From NCBI RefSeq assembly GCF_905147045.1, contig NC_065895.1, positions 6,949,001 through 7,013,000 on the forward strand: 64,000 bases of DNA, in the 5' to 3' direction. The notes under the pieces are model-generated. The model was not told where the DNA came from. It was given only the letters and a program-made list of their open reading frames with translations, and searched no databases. Below are positions 15,501 through 30,500 of the stretch, one piece after another. Origin of the DNA: Nymphalis io. Lineage: Eukaryota; Arthropoda; Insecta; Lepidoptera; Nymphalidae. The stretch's first letter is position 1. Each line of letters begins with the position of its first letter. Position numbers and translations under genes: made by a program.

Positions 15501-18500
15501 CGGATTATGAGAGTTAAGGAATAGACAGTGCACCTGTGTTTGCGCACACACTTGTGCACTATCATATCTCCTGCGCAATTGGCAAATCTCTCTTGAGATT
15601 GGCCACCGTGGCCGAAATCGGTCTGGAGGCCATTATTATTATTATTATTTTTCAATTAAATGGTTATCTACTCATACCAGTAAATAATCATATAATAATA
15701 TATATTGGAAATTTTCTCAGGTATTATGCAGCCAGCTCCCGACCCTTGCTTGCCATCGCCATGTGGACCGCATTCAACGTGCCGAAGCGAGACAGGCAGG
15801 GTAGTATGTGCGTGCGAGCCAGGTACTCTAGGTGCTCCTCCTGCCTGTCGACCTCAGTGTCTTATCAACCAAGATTGCCCACTTGCTCTCGCTTGCTTGA
15901 GTGGCACCTGTGTTAATCCGTGCGTCGGTTCCTGTGGATTTAACACCCGCTGTGTGGTACAAAACCATCAGCCGATATGCTCTTGCGACAGTGGTTTTTC
16001 AGGAGACCCGTTCTCTGGTTGCAGTCTCGTCAAAAGTAAGTTTATTTGAAATAACCTTTAAATGTAATGCATGATATCTTAAATATTCCTGCATGAGACA
16101 GTAGAAAATAGTTCAACAAATGTATCTATTAAACGGAATTTCAGCTCCTAAAGAAGTTTCCCGACATCCTTGCAACCCATCACCTTGTGGATCTAATGCT
16201 ATTTGTAAAGAACGAAATGGTGCTGGTGCGTGTACTTGCATTAATGATTTTTACGGAGATCCTTATCTAGGCTGTAGACCTGAGTGTGTTATGAATTCAG
16301 ACTGTTCTATTGACAGAACATGTGTTAATAATAAATGTGTAGACCCTTGTCCGGGTACATGTGGGCAAAACGCAGAATGTAGAGTCACAAATCATGCACC
16401 TTCATGTTATTGTTTATCTGGATATAATGGAAATCCTCTTCATGCATGCACTCCTGCTATAAGTAAGCCTCTTACTCTTTCTTTTTTATCTTATACTTTA
16501 TTTCATTCTATGTACAACCTTTTATATCTTTTCTTACAATACAGCTCTTCCGGAACCGATCGATCCATGCCACCCTTCGCCTTGTGGCCCTTACAGTAAA
16601 TGTCGTACGTTTAATAACCACGCGGTTTGTACGTGTCTTGATATTTGTGTTGGTTCTCCACCGAATTGTCGACCTGAATGTATTGTCAGTTCTGACTGTC
16701 GGCCAAGTAAAGCGTGTATAAATAATAAATGTCAAGATCCTTGTCCTGGTACGTGTGGGGTTAACGCCGAATGTCAAGTTGTGAACCACAATCCAATCTG
16801 CAGTTGTGGAAGTGATTATACTGGCGATCCATTTGTAAGATGTTTTTTAGAAGACAGTAAGTTCATTTTATTAAAACTGTTTACTTAGTTTTTGAAAAGA
16901 AAAACGTTTTAACACACTAATTCTTATCAAATATGTGTAATTAAATTGCAGAAAAAATGACTCCAATCGATAACTGTTTACCTAATCCGTGTGGCCCACA
17001 TTCGCAATGTCGTGATTTAAATGGCATACCCGTATGTTCTTGTTTAACCAATTATATTGGGCGACCACCAAATTGTCGACCAGAATGCGTAATGAATGTT
17101 GAGTGCCCAGGTAACTTGGCATGTATTTCTGGAAAATGTAATGATCCATGTCCGGGTTCTTGTGGCTTTAATGCAATATGTAAAGTAGTTAAACATATAC
17201 CCATATGCACTTGCGAACGAGGCTATACGGGTGATCCATTCTCTGGATGTTCAATTGCCCCTAGTAAGTTGAAACTATTTGTTATATACAAAAATATAGT
17301 TTTTAAACTACCTTCACAAATTGTAACCATATAATACTTTTCTAGCTATCGAACCACAACATGAAAGTCCATGTTCCCGATCTCCATGTGGGGTAAACGC
17401 TGTTTGCAAAGAAAGACATGGTATTGGTTCTTGTTCGTGTATTCTTGAATATTACGGCGATCCATATATTGAGTGCCGACCAGAATGTGTTTTAAACTCA
17501 GATTGTCCAAAAGACAGAGCTTGTATAAATAATAAATGCAAAGATCCATGTCCAGGAGTATGTGGTATGAATGCAGAGTGTCGTGTGAATAATCACGCTC
17601 CTTCTTGTGCATGTCTGTTAGGCTATGAAGGAAACCCATTCACATCCTGTTACATAAGTGAGAATTTATTTATATAATAATATTTTATGACTGTTTTTTT
17701 ATGTAATGTACAAACATTGAGCTATAAATTCCTAATAAAAATTCTTTTAGGCCCTATTGAAAAACCTACTGATCCATGCTTACCTTCACCGTGTGGACCT
17801 TATAGTCTATGTCATGCCAACAGTGGGCACGCTATTTGTTCATGCCAAGAAGAATATTTTGGTTCCCCTCCCAATTGCCGTCCCGAGTGCATGGTCAGTA
17901 GTGATTGTATGCCAAACAAAGCATGCATAAATAAAAGATGCAGTGATCCGTGTATTGGAGCGTGCGGTACCGACGCCAAATGTACAGTCGTCAATCATAA
18001 TGCTTTGTGTAGTTGCCCTCAGAATTATATTGGTGATCCATTTGTTAATTGTGCCTTTGAAAGAAGTAAGTTTTATATATGTATACTTCTTAAATATGAA
18101 AAAAAAACAATTTTAGTCATCATACATAAATTTGAAATTTTCTCTTTGAATTGGTTTTGAAGCAATATTTTAAATTTTAGGACCAGAACCAAAGCCGTCT
18201 GGTAATCCCTGTATACCCACACCATGTGGACCAAATTCGCAATGCCGAGTGGTAGGAGAAACTCCAGCTTGTTCTTGTAAATCAGGTTATATTGGAAGGG
18301 CACCTAACTGCCGTCCAGAATGTATTTATGATGAAGAATGTCCCAGTAATCTTGCTTGTATTCGTGAAAAATGTTTAAGTCCATGCGATGGCTCTTGCGG
18401 ATCAAATGCTAATTGTATTGTAATTGCACATAAAGCAGTTTGTCACTGTCGAGAAAGTTATACAGGAGATCCTTTTAGAGGATGTCACTTTATAGGTAAG

Positions 18501-21500
18501 TAAACAGTTAATAATAATAATAACGATTGTAATTTAAGAACTTGCTTTAAACGATTTTTTAATATACAGTGACTGTACCAAGTGAAGATGAAACTAATCC
18601 CTGTAATCCATCGCCGTGTGGACCAAATGCGAAATGTACAGAAAAATATAATGCTGGCGCTTGTACTTGTTTACCGGGATATTTAGGAGATCCATATCTT
18701 GGATGTCGTCCGGAGTGCGTCACAAACAATGATTGTCCATTAGAACAAGCTTGCTCAAATAATAAATGTGTAAATCCTTGTCAAGGCGCATGTGGGGTAA
18801 ATGCAATTTGCAGTGTTGCACATCACAATCCCATTTGTTTGTGTATTGATGGTTACGATGGAAATCCTGTAGTATCCTGTCATCCTCAAAGACAACGTAA
18901 GCATAAACAATTGATAAATATGAGTATTATACAAGAACGATGTTATTGACTTAATCTTATATTGTAGCATCGCAGCAAGACTTTAATCCTTGCGTGCCAT
19001 CTCCCTGTGGACCATACAGTAATTGTAAGGAATTTAACGGACACGGAGTTTGTTCTTGTCAAGAAGGCTTTGTGGGTTCACCGCCAACGTGCCGGCCGGA
19101 ATGCGTTACTAGTACAGACTGTCCCCAGCACCAAGCATGTATAAAACAAAAGTGCAGAGATCCATGCCCGGGTACCTGTGGAGTTAATGCTCGATGCCAA
19201 GCTATTAACCATAATCCAATTTGTACTTGTAAAGCAGGATTTACCGGTGATCCATTCGTAGTTTGTCAATTAGAACCAAGTAAGAATATTGCAATAAACA
19301 TAATAAAATACAAAAAAATAAATATAATTAATATAAAAAAAACGTGTTTGAAATATATAAATGAATATTTTATTTTGAATATCCTCAACTTTGCATGATT
19401 TTATTATTGTACTTTCTATGTTTCTTTATTTTCTGAACTTTGATCTTTTTCTATATTTATTCTTAATTTATTATACTTTCTTTCTTAGAGCCTATCTTTA
19501 TGGGACCTAAAGGAAACCCATGTATACCATCACCATGCGGTCCATATTCTCAATGTAAAGTAGTCGGAGAAGCGCCTGCATGTTCTTGCTTACCAAATTT
19601 CATTGGTATCGCACCCAACTGTAGACCTGAATGTTCTATCAATGCTGAATGCTCTGGTAATCTTGCATGTCAAAATGAAAAATGTGTAGATCCTTGTCCT
19701 GGTTCGTGCGGCTTTAATGCCGAATGTACTGTAGCAAATCATGTAGCATTATGTAATTGTTTGCCGGGATATACAGGTGATCCATTTAGTGGATGTTCAT
19801 ATATTGAATGTAAGTTTTAGGAAATTTTACCTGTATTTAATTTTGACCCGTAACTCACATGCTATCACAAATTATACTAATCGATTAATATGTACCAGAT
19901 ACGTCTGAACCGCCACCGAATCCATGCAATCCATCACCTTGTGGTGCAAACGCTCTATGTAAAGAACGAAACGGAGTTGGATCTTGCTCCTGCTTGCCAG
20001 AATATTTTGGAGACCCATATACAGGCTGTCGCCCAGAATGTGTTTCCAATTCTGATTGTGACCGCAACAAAGCCTGTTCTAATAATAGATGTAAAGATCC
20101 GTGTCCGGGATCTTGTGGAATGAATGCTGAATGTAGAACAGTAAACCATTCACCGACGTGTACCTGTCTTTATGGATATTCAGGAAATCCATTAACAAAG
20201 TGTGAATTAGAACGTGAGTCTTTTTTATTATACATAATATGAACCTAGCTCATAAATGCCGTATGTTCAATTATACTATTATCGTGTGCTTATTATACTA
20301 TTGAAACTATCTCGTTACTAAATTATGTTTATAGATAAACTCGTCTCCGTAGTTCGTAGCAAGAGGTTCTTTGATTATTAAATACATTAGAACATTGAAA
20401 GGTTTTCTTGGTATTTATTCTTAATAAAACTTTTAATTTTAGCTATCTCAGACATAGACGAAAAACAGTTACATCCTTGTCAACCTTCACCATGTGGACC
20501 CAACAGCCTGTGTCGTGAAGTGAATGGTCATAGCGTCTGCACGTGCGAAATTGGTTATATTGGAACTCCACCATCATGCAGACCTGAATGCATTGTCAGC
20601 TCTGAATGCCCACAAGACAAAGCGTGCGTTAATAAAAAATGCATAGATCCTTGTCCAAATACATGTGGGCTGAACGCACGTTGTCAAGTTGTCACGCATA
20701 ATCCTATATGTAGTTGTACATCAGGCTTTACGGGAGATCCATTTACTAAATGTAGCCCTGAAGAAAGTAAGTGATATTACGTAAAATATTAATGATAATT
20801 TAAATAATGTATAATTTATACAATAATTACTTTTGTTTTAAATGGATTAACTGTCATTTTAATATTGTGCTTAAAATATTATAAAAAAAAATTTAATAGA
20901 AGGTATCATTTCTAAACGTTTCCGTTGAAATTACACAGTACACAGTACAGTATATATTTTAGGAACTGTGCCAACAAACCCATGTATTCCTTCACCGTGT
21001 GGACCAAATTCCGAATGCCGTATTATTGGAGATCAAGCTGCCTGCTCTTGTCTCCCTAACTATATAGGCCGAGTCCCGAATTGCAGACCCGAATGTACTA
21101 TTGATGCTGAATGTCCCAGTAATGCTGCTTGTCAAAATGAACGTTGTAAAGATCCTTGTCAAGGGACATGTGGATCAAATACACTTTGTTTAACAGTCAA
21201 CCATAAACCAATGTGCACATGCCAACAAGGATTCACTGGAGATGCCTTTATCTCTTGCACGCAAATAATTATATCATGTATGTATGATTTTATCTAAAAT
21301 AATATTATATTAAAGGTATTTCGTTATTCTGACATCTTTTAAAATCGTGCTTGCTTAGTTGTTTTTAATCATTTTTTTAAATAAAAAAACATTTTAATAA
21401 ATGTTTTCGTATTATGAGGATGTTAATTGTAAATGAAATATTGAACTAAGAAAATTCGTTAGTACCAACTATCAATTGTTTCAAATGCGAGCGCGTGTTC

Positions 21501-24500
21501 TTAGAGATCACACGCGTCAAACTATTAGTAACCTACGATCAGTCCTTAAGTATCACGACGGGCAATCACTTGTTACCTTATTTGTACCAATTGTTCTATT
21601 TATCTTTGAAAAATAATATACATCTTAAAATAAATAGAATAATAAACTTAATGCATACTAATTACTGGTGGTAGGGCTTTGTGCAAGCTCGTCTGGGTAG
21701 GTACCACCCACTCATCAGATATTCTACCGCAAAACAGCAATACTTGATATTGTTGTGTTCCGGTTTGAAGGGTGAGTGAGCCAGTGTAATTACAGGCACA
21801 AGGGACACAAAATCTTAGTTCCCAAGGTTGGTGGCGCATTGGATATGTAAGCGATGGTTGACATTTCTTACAATGCCAATGTCTAAGAGCGTTGGTGACC
21901 ACTTACCATCAGGTGGCCCATATGCTCGTCCGCCTTCCTATTCTATAAAAAAAAAAAAATTAAAAATGAGTAAAATTTAAGACAAATTTAAAATTTAAAT
22001 TTATGTTTGTATCATTTTTTTAGCTACCGAAATGACACCAACGTCTAGTCCTTGTACCCCGTCGCCTTGCGGACCTAATGCAGAATGTCGTGAATATAAC
22101 GGTGCAGGAGCCTGTTTTTGTTCAGAAGGTTACGAGGGTGATCCATACAGCTCAACTGGTTGTAGAAGAGAATGTGAAAATAATGATGATTGTGCTTATA
22201 ACTTAGCTTGCACACGATTTAAGTGTATAGACCCATGTCCTAGAACGTGTGGTCAATTAGCTCAATGTACGGTCGAAAATCACGTTCCTATTTGCTCTTG
22301 TCCACTTGGATTCACTGGAGATCCATTCTTCCAATGTAGAGAAATAGTCTTAGAACGTAAGTATTTTCCAATACTTTATTGAATAACATAACATGGAAGC
22401 AAAAGAAATAACAAATATTATTTCATTTTCAGCTACTCCTGTACAAAATCCTTGTGAACCTACACCCTGTGGTCCTAATAGTCAATGTAGACAGGTTAAC
22501 ATGCAAGCTGTTTGTTCTTGCTTACCAAACTATATTGGATCGCCACCATCATGCCGACCTCAATGTGTTGTAAATAGTGAATGTGACACATCGAAAGCTT
22601 GTATCAATCAAAAATGTGATGACCCTTGTCCAAATACATGTGGCCTTCGAGCTCATTGTCTTGTAAAAAATCATAATCCTATATGCACATGTCCAGCAGG
22701 CATGACAGGAGATCCATTTACACAATGTTACAGTAGGTTTTCTTTTCTTATTTAATTATGATTTATTTCGTAAATGATATTTTGAAGGTAAAAATAAATA
22801 TATTTACAGCAATTCCGCCGAAACCCGAGCAACAACCATCATGTACACCATCGCCTTGTGGTCCGCACTCACGTTGTCAACTGTTAGCTAGTGGGCCAGC
22901 ATGTTCTTGTTTACCAGGATACATAGGATCCCCACCGTCTTGTAGACCAGAATGTGCAATAAATTCTGAGTGTCCCGCATCTTTGGCTTGCGTTAGACAA
23001 AAATGTGAAGACCCTTGTCCTGGTTCGTGTGGAATTGAAGCAAATTGTCACGTTTTAAATCATGTAGCCGTTTGTGTTTGTAATGAAGGATATACTGGAG
23101 ATCCATTCTCTAGGTGTACACAAATAACTGAAGGTACAGACACTTTTATTTTAAATTTTTTTATGATTTCTGATCATCGTTTAATAAAATAAATTATTAC
23201 AGCTCCTACAACGCCAGTTCCATCGGATCCTTGTAACCCTTCCCCTTGTGGGCCTAATGCACAGTGTGACAATGGTTTTTGCACATGCTTACCTAATTAT
23301 AGTGGAAATCCATATGAATCATGTAGACCAGAATGTACCGGTAGTCAAGAATGTCCCAGAGACAAAGCTTGTTTCAGAAATAAATGCCTTGATCCGTGTC
23401 CCGGAGTTTGTGGTCAAAATGCTAAATGTGATGTAATAAACCATATACCGAGTTGTTCTTGTATGACCGATTATACTGGTAATCCATTTATACATTGTCA
23501 ACCTATGGAAAAAGAAAAAGCATTGCCGAAAGATCCATGTCATCCATCTCCATGCGGACCAAATAGCATATGTAGAACTAAAGATAACACGGCAGTTTGT
23601 GCTTGCATAGAAGGTTTCACAGGCTCTCCTCCAGCATGTAGACCAGAATGTGTCGTCAGTTCTGAATGTCCCTCGACCAAAGCATGCGTTAATCAAAAAT
23701 GCATCAACCCTTGTATTAATAGTTGTGGAATATCAGCACGTTGCGAAGTTATAAATCATAGTCCTATTTGTAGTTGTAATTCAGGGCAAACAGGAGATCC
23801 ATTTAAAAGCTGTTACGATATCGTAGCTATGCTACCAGACCCAGTAGATGCTTGCAATCCTTCACCATGTGGGCCTAATGCCCTATGTATGGAACGAAAT
23901 GGTAAAGCTAATTGTCGATGCGCAGATGATTACGTTGGACAACCACCAAATTGTAGACCAGAATGTGTAATTAATCCTGACTGTCCTTCTAATCAAGCTT
24001 GTGTAAGAAATAAATGTATAGATCCTTGTCCTGGCTCTTGTGGTGTCAATGCAGATTGTATTATTGTAAGCCATACAGTTTCTTGTCTCTGCAAAGACAA
24101 ATATACTGGGAATCCTTTCTTGCAGTGTGTGCCTATAGAAGGTAAATATTTTACTTAAACTAAAAATCTTATCAAATTAACTACTATTATACTTCAAACA
24201 GTAAGTTATATTATTTTATCTTACTTTTTTGCAGAAAATATTATCACACCGTGTGATCCATCTCCCTGTGGAGCTAATGCAGTATGTAGTCAAAGAGATG
24301 GTGCTGGGGCATGCTCTTGCTTAGAAGGATATCAAGGAAATCCATACGAAGGTTGCCGACCTGAATGCGTTCTAAGTTCAGATTGTTCTGCTGACAAAGC
24401 CTGCATAAGAAATAAATGCTCAGATCCATGTCCAGGAATATGTGGAACATTTGCAGAATGTACAGTCGTCAATCATGTTCCAACTTGTGCCTGCGTAAAA

Positions 24501-27500
24501 GACTATACAGGAAATCCATTTGTACAATGCGTTAAAAAAGAAATTGTACATGACATAAGACCGTGTCAACCTTCACCTTGTGGTCCAAACAGTATTTGTA
24601 GAGAAAACGGTGAATTAGCATCATGTGAATGCCTTCCTGAATATAGAGGAGCTCCTCCTGATTGTCGACCTGAATGCACTGTTAGTAGCGAATGTCCATC
24701 AGATCGAGCTTGTCACAAATTAAAATGTGCCGATCCTTGTCGAGGAACTTGTGGCTTAGGCGCACATTGTCAAGTTGTTAATCACAGTCCTTTATGTAGT
24801 TGCCCCGCTGGAACAACTGGTGATCCATTTACTATATGTCGCGAGGTACAATATTCTATTGTTGAAAAAGAAATACCTTTGCAACCATGCCAACCAAGTC
24901 CTTGCGGACCGTACAGCGAATGCCGCTCTTTAAATGGTAATCCCTCGTGTTCTTGTATGATTGGTTATATTGGAGCTCCTCCAAACTGTCGTCCAGAGTG
25001 CGTCGTAAATACTGATTGTCCATCACGACAAGCATGTATTGCAGAAAAATGTAGAAATCCTTGTGAAGGTTCTTGCGGTTTTAAAGCAGATTGCCGAGTT
25101 CAAGATCATATACCTATATGTAGTTGTCCATCGGGTTTCTCTGGTGATCCATTTATTCAATGCTCGGAAATATTAGGTGAGATAATTTAAAATTTTACCT
25201 GTTTATATTTTATTTATTAGGATTATATTAGGACAAATTGAGAATTATGGTAAAACTTAATGATTTATTCTTTATAGTTACACCCACTCCTGCATCAGAT
25301 CCATGTAATCCATCACCATGTGGTAGTAATGCTGTATGCGAGTCAGGTTCTTGTTCGTGTGCTGTCGGCTATTTCGGCGATCCTTACACGGGATGTCGAC
25401 TAGAATGCTCTACTAATGGTGAATGTTCACCAACTCGTGCTTGCCATGGTGGAAAATGTGTGGATCCATGTCCAGGTGCCTGTGGTACTGGAGCAACTTG
25501 CTCTGTTTACAATCACATACCATCATGTACCTGTCCCCCAAATACATCAGGAGATCCGTTTACATTTTGTACAGAAATAGCTAAGCAAGGTAAGGCTATA
25601 TAGTATACTGTCACTTATTATTATCTTATTACGCATGTGGATTTTTTTTTTAAATACGGACGTGTGTAAGTTTTTTATCGATACTGGTTTTATTATAACA
25701 TTTATAAGGTATGTTTAAATCCTATTTAATAATATCTATCTAATTATCTTTCCATTTATAATACACAACATGTAAATAGTTAATTTTAGTAAGATAATTT
25801 AAGCAAAAAATAAAATAATAAAAGATTTATTATTCCATTTATATGAATGTGACTACAAGTAAAAAATCTTTTTTATTAACTAATTACAGAAAAGCCCAAA
25901 TCACCTTGTAGTCCATCGCCATGCGGACCTTACAGTGAATGTACAGTGAGTGTTAACGGTGCAGCAGCATGTTCTTGCCGACCTGGACACATAGGTTCTC
26001 CACCATCATGTCGGCCTGAATGTTTAGTAAGCTCTGAATGTAAGCTTCAAATGGCTTGCGTGGACCGCCGGTGTCGCGATCCATGTGAAGGTGCATGTGG
26101 CCGCGGCGCTCGATGCCAAGTCATCGCACACAGTCCTATCTGTACGTGTAATGATGGATTCACTGGCGATCCATTTACTTATTGCTACCCCTCTCCAGGT
26201 AAAAAAAAAACTTCAAAATATAATAAAAAACTAAAACGAATAAGATCATTTTCTTGTTATAACTATTTTAAATGTTTTAGCACCTCCATTAGCCCCGATT
26301 GATCCTTGTGAGCCTTCGCCTTGTGGACCAAACTCAATATGCATTAAAACTGGAGATATGCCTGCCTGCAGTTGCCAATCAAATTATATCGGGTCTCCTC
26401 CAAATTGCCGTCCCGAATGTACAATAAGTGCAGAATGTCCTGCTGTCCTAGCGTGCGTTACTCAAAAGTGCAAAAACCCCTGTGTTGATGCTTGCGGTCC
26501 CGGTGCAACATGCACCGTAGTAGATCACCGTGCAACTTGTGCCTGTGAACTAGGCTTCGAAGGTGATCCATTCCAAGGTTGTTCGCGACCAAAAGGTAAG
26601 TCTTTAAAAACAAATTTTTTGTTAATTGTTTTCATAACCATAAATATTTATAAAAGTTGTAAAGCGAAAAGATATGGTTATCAGAAATATATAAATTACA
26701 AGGTAATTTGTGTTAAAGTTAAGAATCATTAACATTACGAAACCATGGTAAAGATAAAAGTGCTGTTAACCATCCAGCTTTGCAAAGCGTGATTTCACGC
26801 TATAAATTGTGTGCTTAAAAATATTGTTTTCGGTCACGCCTTACACGGTTTACTAATTTATAATGGAATTGCAAGGGTGTTTAGCCTCAATAGCTGGTTA
26901 GCGACCATGCCCACTGATCAGTTTATGGGCAAAATCATCAATGCAGTGCCCATTTATACGCTTGGAATTAAACATAAACATCCGGAAATGGAGGGATAGG
27001 ATTTATTTCTAATCGTTTAGATTTCTTAAGTGCTTTCAGAAGATAAGGGACGTAACATATTATATAATAACTTAATTGTGACATTAATGCCTTGCTTATT
27101 TGATCGGAGCTCGCGGAGATAACAAAGCACTTACAGTAAGCTTAGGCCGTTCGCTGAGACGGCCGCTTTTTGATGGGCGGCTAAATAGAAACGCAGTCAT
27201 CGGATTAGAGAGGTCACTAAATGTCGCCGAGCCCAACAAGCTTCGACTAACGCTTAGGAAGAAGTAAGTGCTTCTACGGTGGCTGAATAAACCTGGGTAA
27301 GTCTATTCATGTAATTAAATTAAAATTTCAGTTCCATCAAAATTTGAATACCTTAATCCATGTGAACCATCGCCTTGCGGTGCAAATGCTGATTGTAAAG
27401 TACAAGGAAATGCAGGATCTTGTACATGTATACCGGATTATTTTGGTGACCCATACCAAGGTTGCAGACCTGAATGCTTAGTCGATTCTGATTGTCCGTT

Positions 27501-30500
27501 GGCCTTAGCATGTAATAAAAACAAATGTATTGATCCTTGCCCCGGAGTTTGTGGTTATAATGCTGATTGTTACGTTGCCAATCATAAGCCTACCTGTAAC
27601 TGTAAATCTGGTTACACAGGAAATCCTTTATCAATGTGTTCTAAATCACGTGGTAAGTAATCTAAATTGTAATTGTATATTTTTAAAATTTAACTTATAT
27701 AACTGAAAGACAACTTACATATTACGTAATTATTTCTAAATAATTTATAATTTTCCTTCAGATAATGATGTGTCAGTAATTAATGTTTGTAATCCATCGC
27801 CTTGTGGAGCAAATGCTATTTGCAAAGAATTAAACAATCAACCAGTATGCTCATGTTTGAACAACTATATCGGTACACCACCAAATTGTAAGCCTGAGTG
27901 TATAGTGAATTCAGAATGTAAGTCAAATAGAGCATGCGTTAACAATAGGTGTATTAATCCTTGCCCTAAGCCATGCGGCAAAAACGCTGACTGTAAAGTT
28001 ATAAATCATAGTCCCGTATGTTCATGTCGCCCAGGATACTCCGGAAATCCCTTTACAATGTGTACACAAATAATGCGTAAGTCATATATTATTACTGTTT
28101 CTATGAATTTTTTTCGTAATGTTTATCGATTGGTATATTTGACTGATCTTTTTTTTTAGAAATATATGATACTGCCACATCAACGGATCCTTGTATTCCA
28201 TCGCCATGTGGTCTATACGCCGAATGTCGAAATAATAATGGTTTAGCATCGTGTTCATGCCTGCCATCTTACATAGGGTCACCACCGTTTTGTAAACCTG
28301 AATGTGTTATACACTCTGATTGTCAAAGCAACCAAGCATGCGTGGCAGAAAAATGTCGAAATCCCTGTGAAGGTGCATGTGGAATTTATGCAAATTGCTT
28401 TGTTCATAATCATATACCAGTATGTTTATGTTCAGAAGGATTTACTGGTGACCCATTCCGTGAATGCAAACAAACACCGCTAGAAGGTATTTATTTCATT
28501 TTAATATTGGAGATATTATTGTAACTTTTTTTATGTTGATAAAAATACTAATTGATAAAAATCGTATTATTTAGATCTACCACAAACGAAACCTATCGAT
28601 CCTTGCAATCCAAGCCCGTGTGGACCTAATACAAGATGTCAAGAAGCTATCTGTTCCTGCTTGCTAGGATATCACGGTGACCCTTACCTTGGTTGTCGTC
28701 CGGAATGTGTATATAATTCAGATTGTCCACAAGACAAGGGCTGCCAAAATAACAAATGTGTGAATCCATGTATTGGAACTTGCGGGGTAAACGCTATTTG
28801 CGATGTGAACAATCATATTCCTATGTGCACGTGCCCGAAGGGTATGAGTGGCAATGCTTTTGTTGAATGCCGACCAGTTGCAGGTATTCAATCGATCTTA
28901 TTACAATTAGACCAGTTTAATAGATTTCTAAAGTATTTATATTATTGATGTTTTATGGTTTCTTTCTAGTAATTAACGTCAACCCATGTAATCCATCACC
29001 ATGTGGACCGAATAGTCAGTGCCATCAGTCACATGGTCAAGCGGCGTGTTCGTGTCTGCCGGGGTATCGTAGTAGTCCACCGACTTGTAGACCCGAATGT
29101 TTAGTCAGTCTTGAATGTTCCTTAAAAGAAGCTTGCCAAAATCAAAAATGTATAGATCCATGCATTGGAGCTTGTGGGGTTGCAGCGGTATGCGACGTTA
29201 TAAATCATAATCCAATCTGTTCGTGCCCATCTTCGTTCACGGGTGATCCATTTATTAAATGCTCAATAATTGGTAAGTAGAGACAATTTCAAACGAATTA
29301 TATAATTATACTTGTGCCTATTAATTATTAAATTGTATACTTTATATTTTAGTGCAAGCAATAGAGCAAGTTGACCCGTGTGATCCTTCTCCTTGTGGTT
29401 CACATTCAACGTGTAGAATAAGTGAAGCAGGTCCTGTGTGTGCTTGTTTAACAGGTTATCGAGGAACTCCACCAAATTGTAGACCAGAATGTATCAGTAA
29501 TAGTGAATGTGATTATAATTTAGCATGTCTAAATAAAAAATGCGCTGATCCTTGCCTAGGTAGCTGCGGAACAAATACGGAGTGTAGAGTAGTCAGTCAC
29601 TCACCAATGTGCATATGTCAAATTGGTTATACTGGTGACCCTTTTTCACAATGCAATCCTATAGCTCTTGTGCCGAATGAAATTTTAAACCCGTGCAGTC
29701 CAAGTCCATGTGGCTCGAATGCTGTATGTAAAGAGCAAAGAGGTGTAGGTGCTTGCCAATGCCTAGAGGGATATCTTGGAAATCCATACGAAGGATGCCG
29801 ACCGGAATGTGTAGTAAACTCTGATTGTCCTCTTAATAAGGCTTGTTCCCGATTGAAATGTATCGATCCGTGTCCTGGTACTTGTGGAACTAATGCTTTT
29901 TGTCAGGTCAATAACCATATGCCAAACTGTATGTGCCAAACAGGTTATACTGGAAATCCATTTAATCATTGTAATATAATTCAAGAACGTGAGTATAATT
30001 TAATCTTACAGTTATGAAGTCTCCATAATACAATGTTTAACCAATAACTCAACATTGTCAAAGCTAATGAATAAAAATGTTACCTAATTGATTTTATACG
30101 AGCAATATGTTTCGCTATATTTTATTGAATATAGTAGTATGGCTTACTTCAAATCAAAATTTGGAATATAATATTGTTTTGTCAACTCTCCATGTTGACA
30201 TTTTGATTGATTTGTCATTTTCCTAAGCACCATTCCCGAAAACAAATATGAAAGAACTTTTTTTCATTTTTATTTTCTATCTCTTTCAGCTCAAATTGTA
30301 GAAAATAATCCGTGCAATCCACCCCCATGTGGCGCAAATAGTCAATGCAAAGAAATAAATAGACAAGCCGTTTGTTCTTGCTTACCTAATTTTGTTGGTT
30401 CACCACCAAATTGTCGTCCAGAATGTATTGTAAGTTCCGAATGTCCTCCGAATTTAGCTTGCATAGATCAAAAGTGCTCAGATCCTTGCATTGGAAGTTG

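Larger units (their letters stand above)
14831..15720 (+). other. intron 15 (890 bp) with two SINE-like copies
   Basis: Longest intron of the window. It holds a butterfly-type SINE and, 54 bp further on, a tRNA-derived SINE, both on the plus strand. The remainder is AT-rich with no coding signal. Confidence 0.85.
13086..23133 (+). repeat. A-B-Cl triplet array of EGF-DPY-EGF modules
   Basis: Modules follow a strict three-step order: two with EGF-1 ending G-x-P-P (A, then B), one ending G-[D/N]-P-Y (Cl). Exon 14 holds Cl-A-B-Cl; exons 15-29 give five clean triplets with one exon per module; exons 30-31 start the next and lead into the hexad array. Confidence 0.8.

Noticed and set aside
21281..21660. 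The first half of intron 28 as a promoter or separate gene
   Set aside because: AT-rich sequence without an ORF, boxes or conserved motif that I can name.
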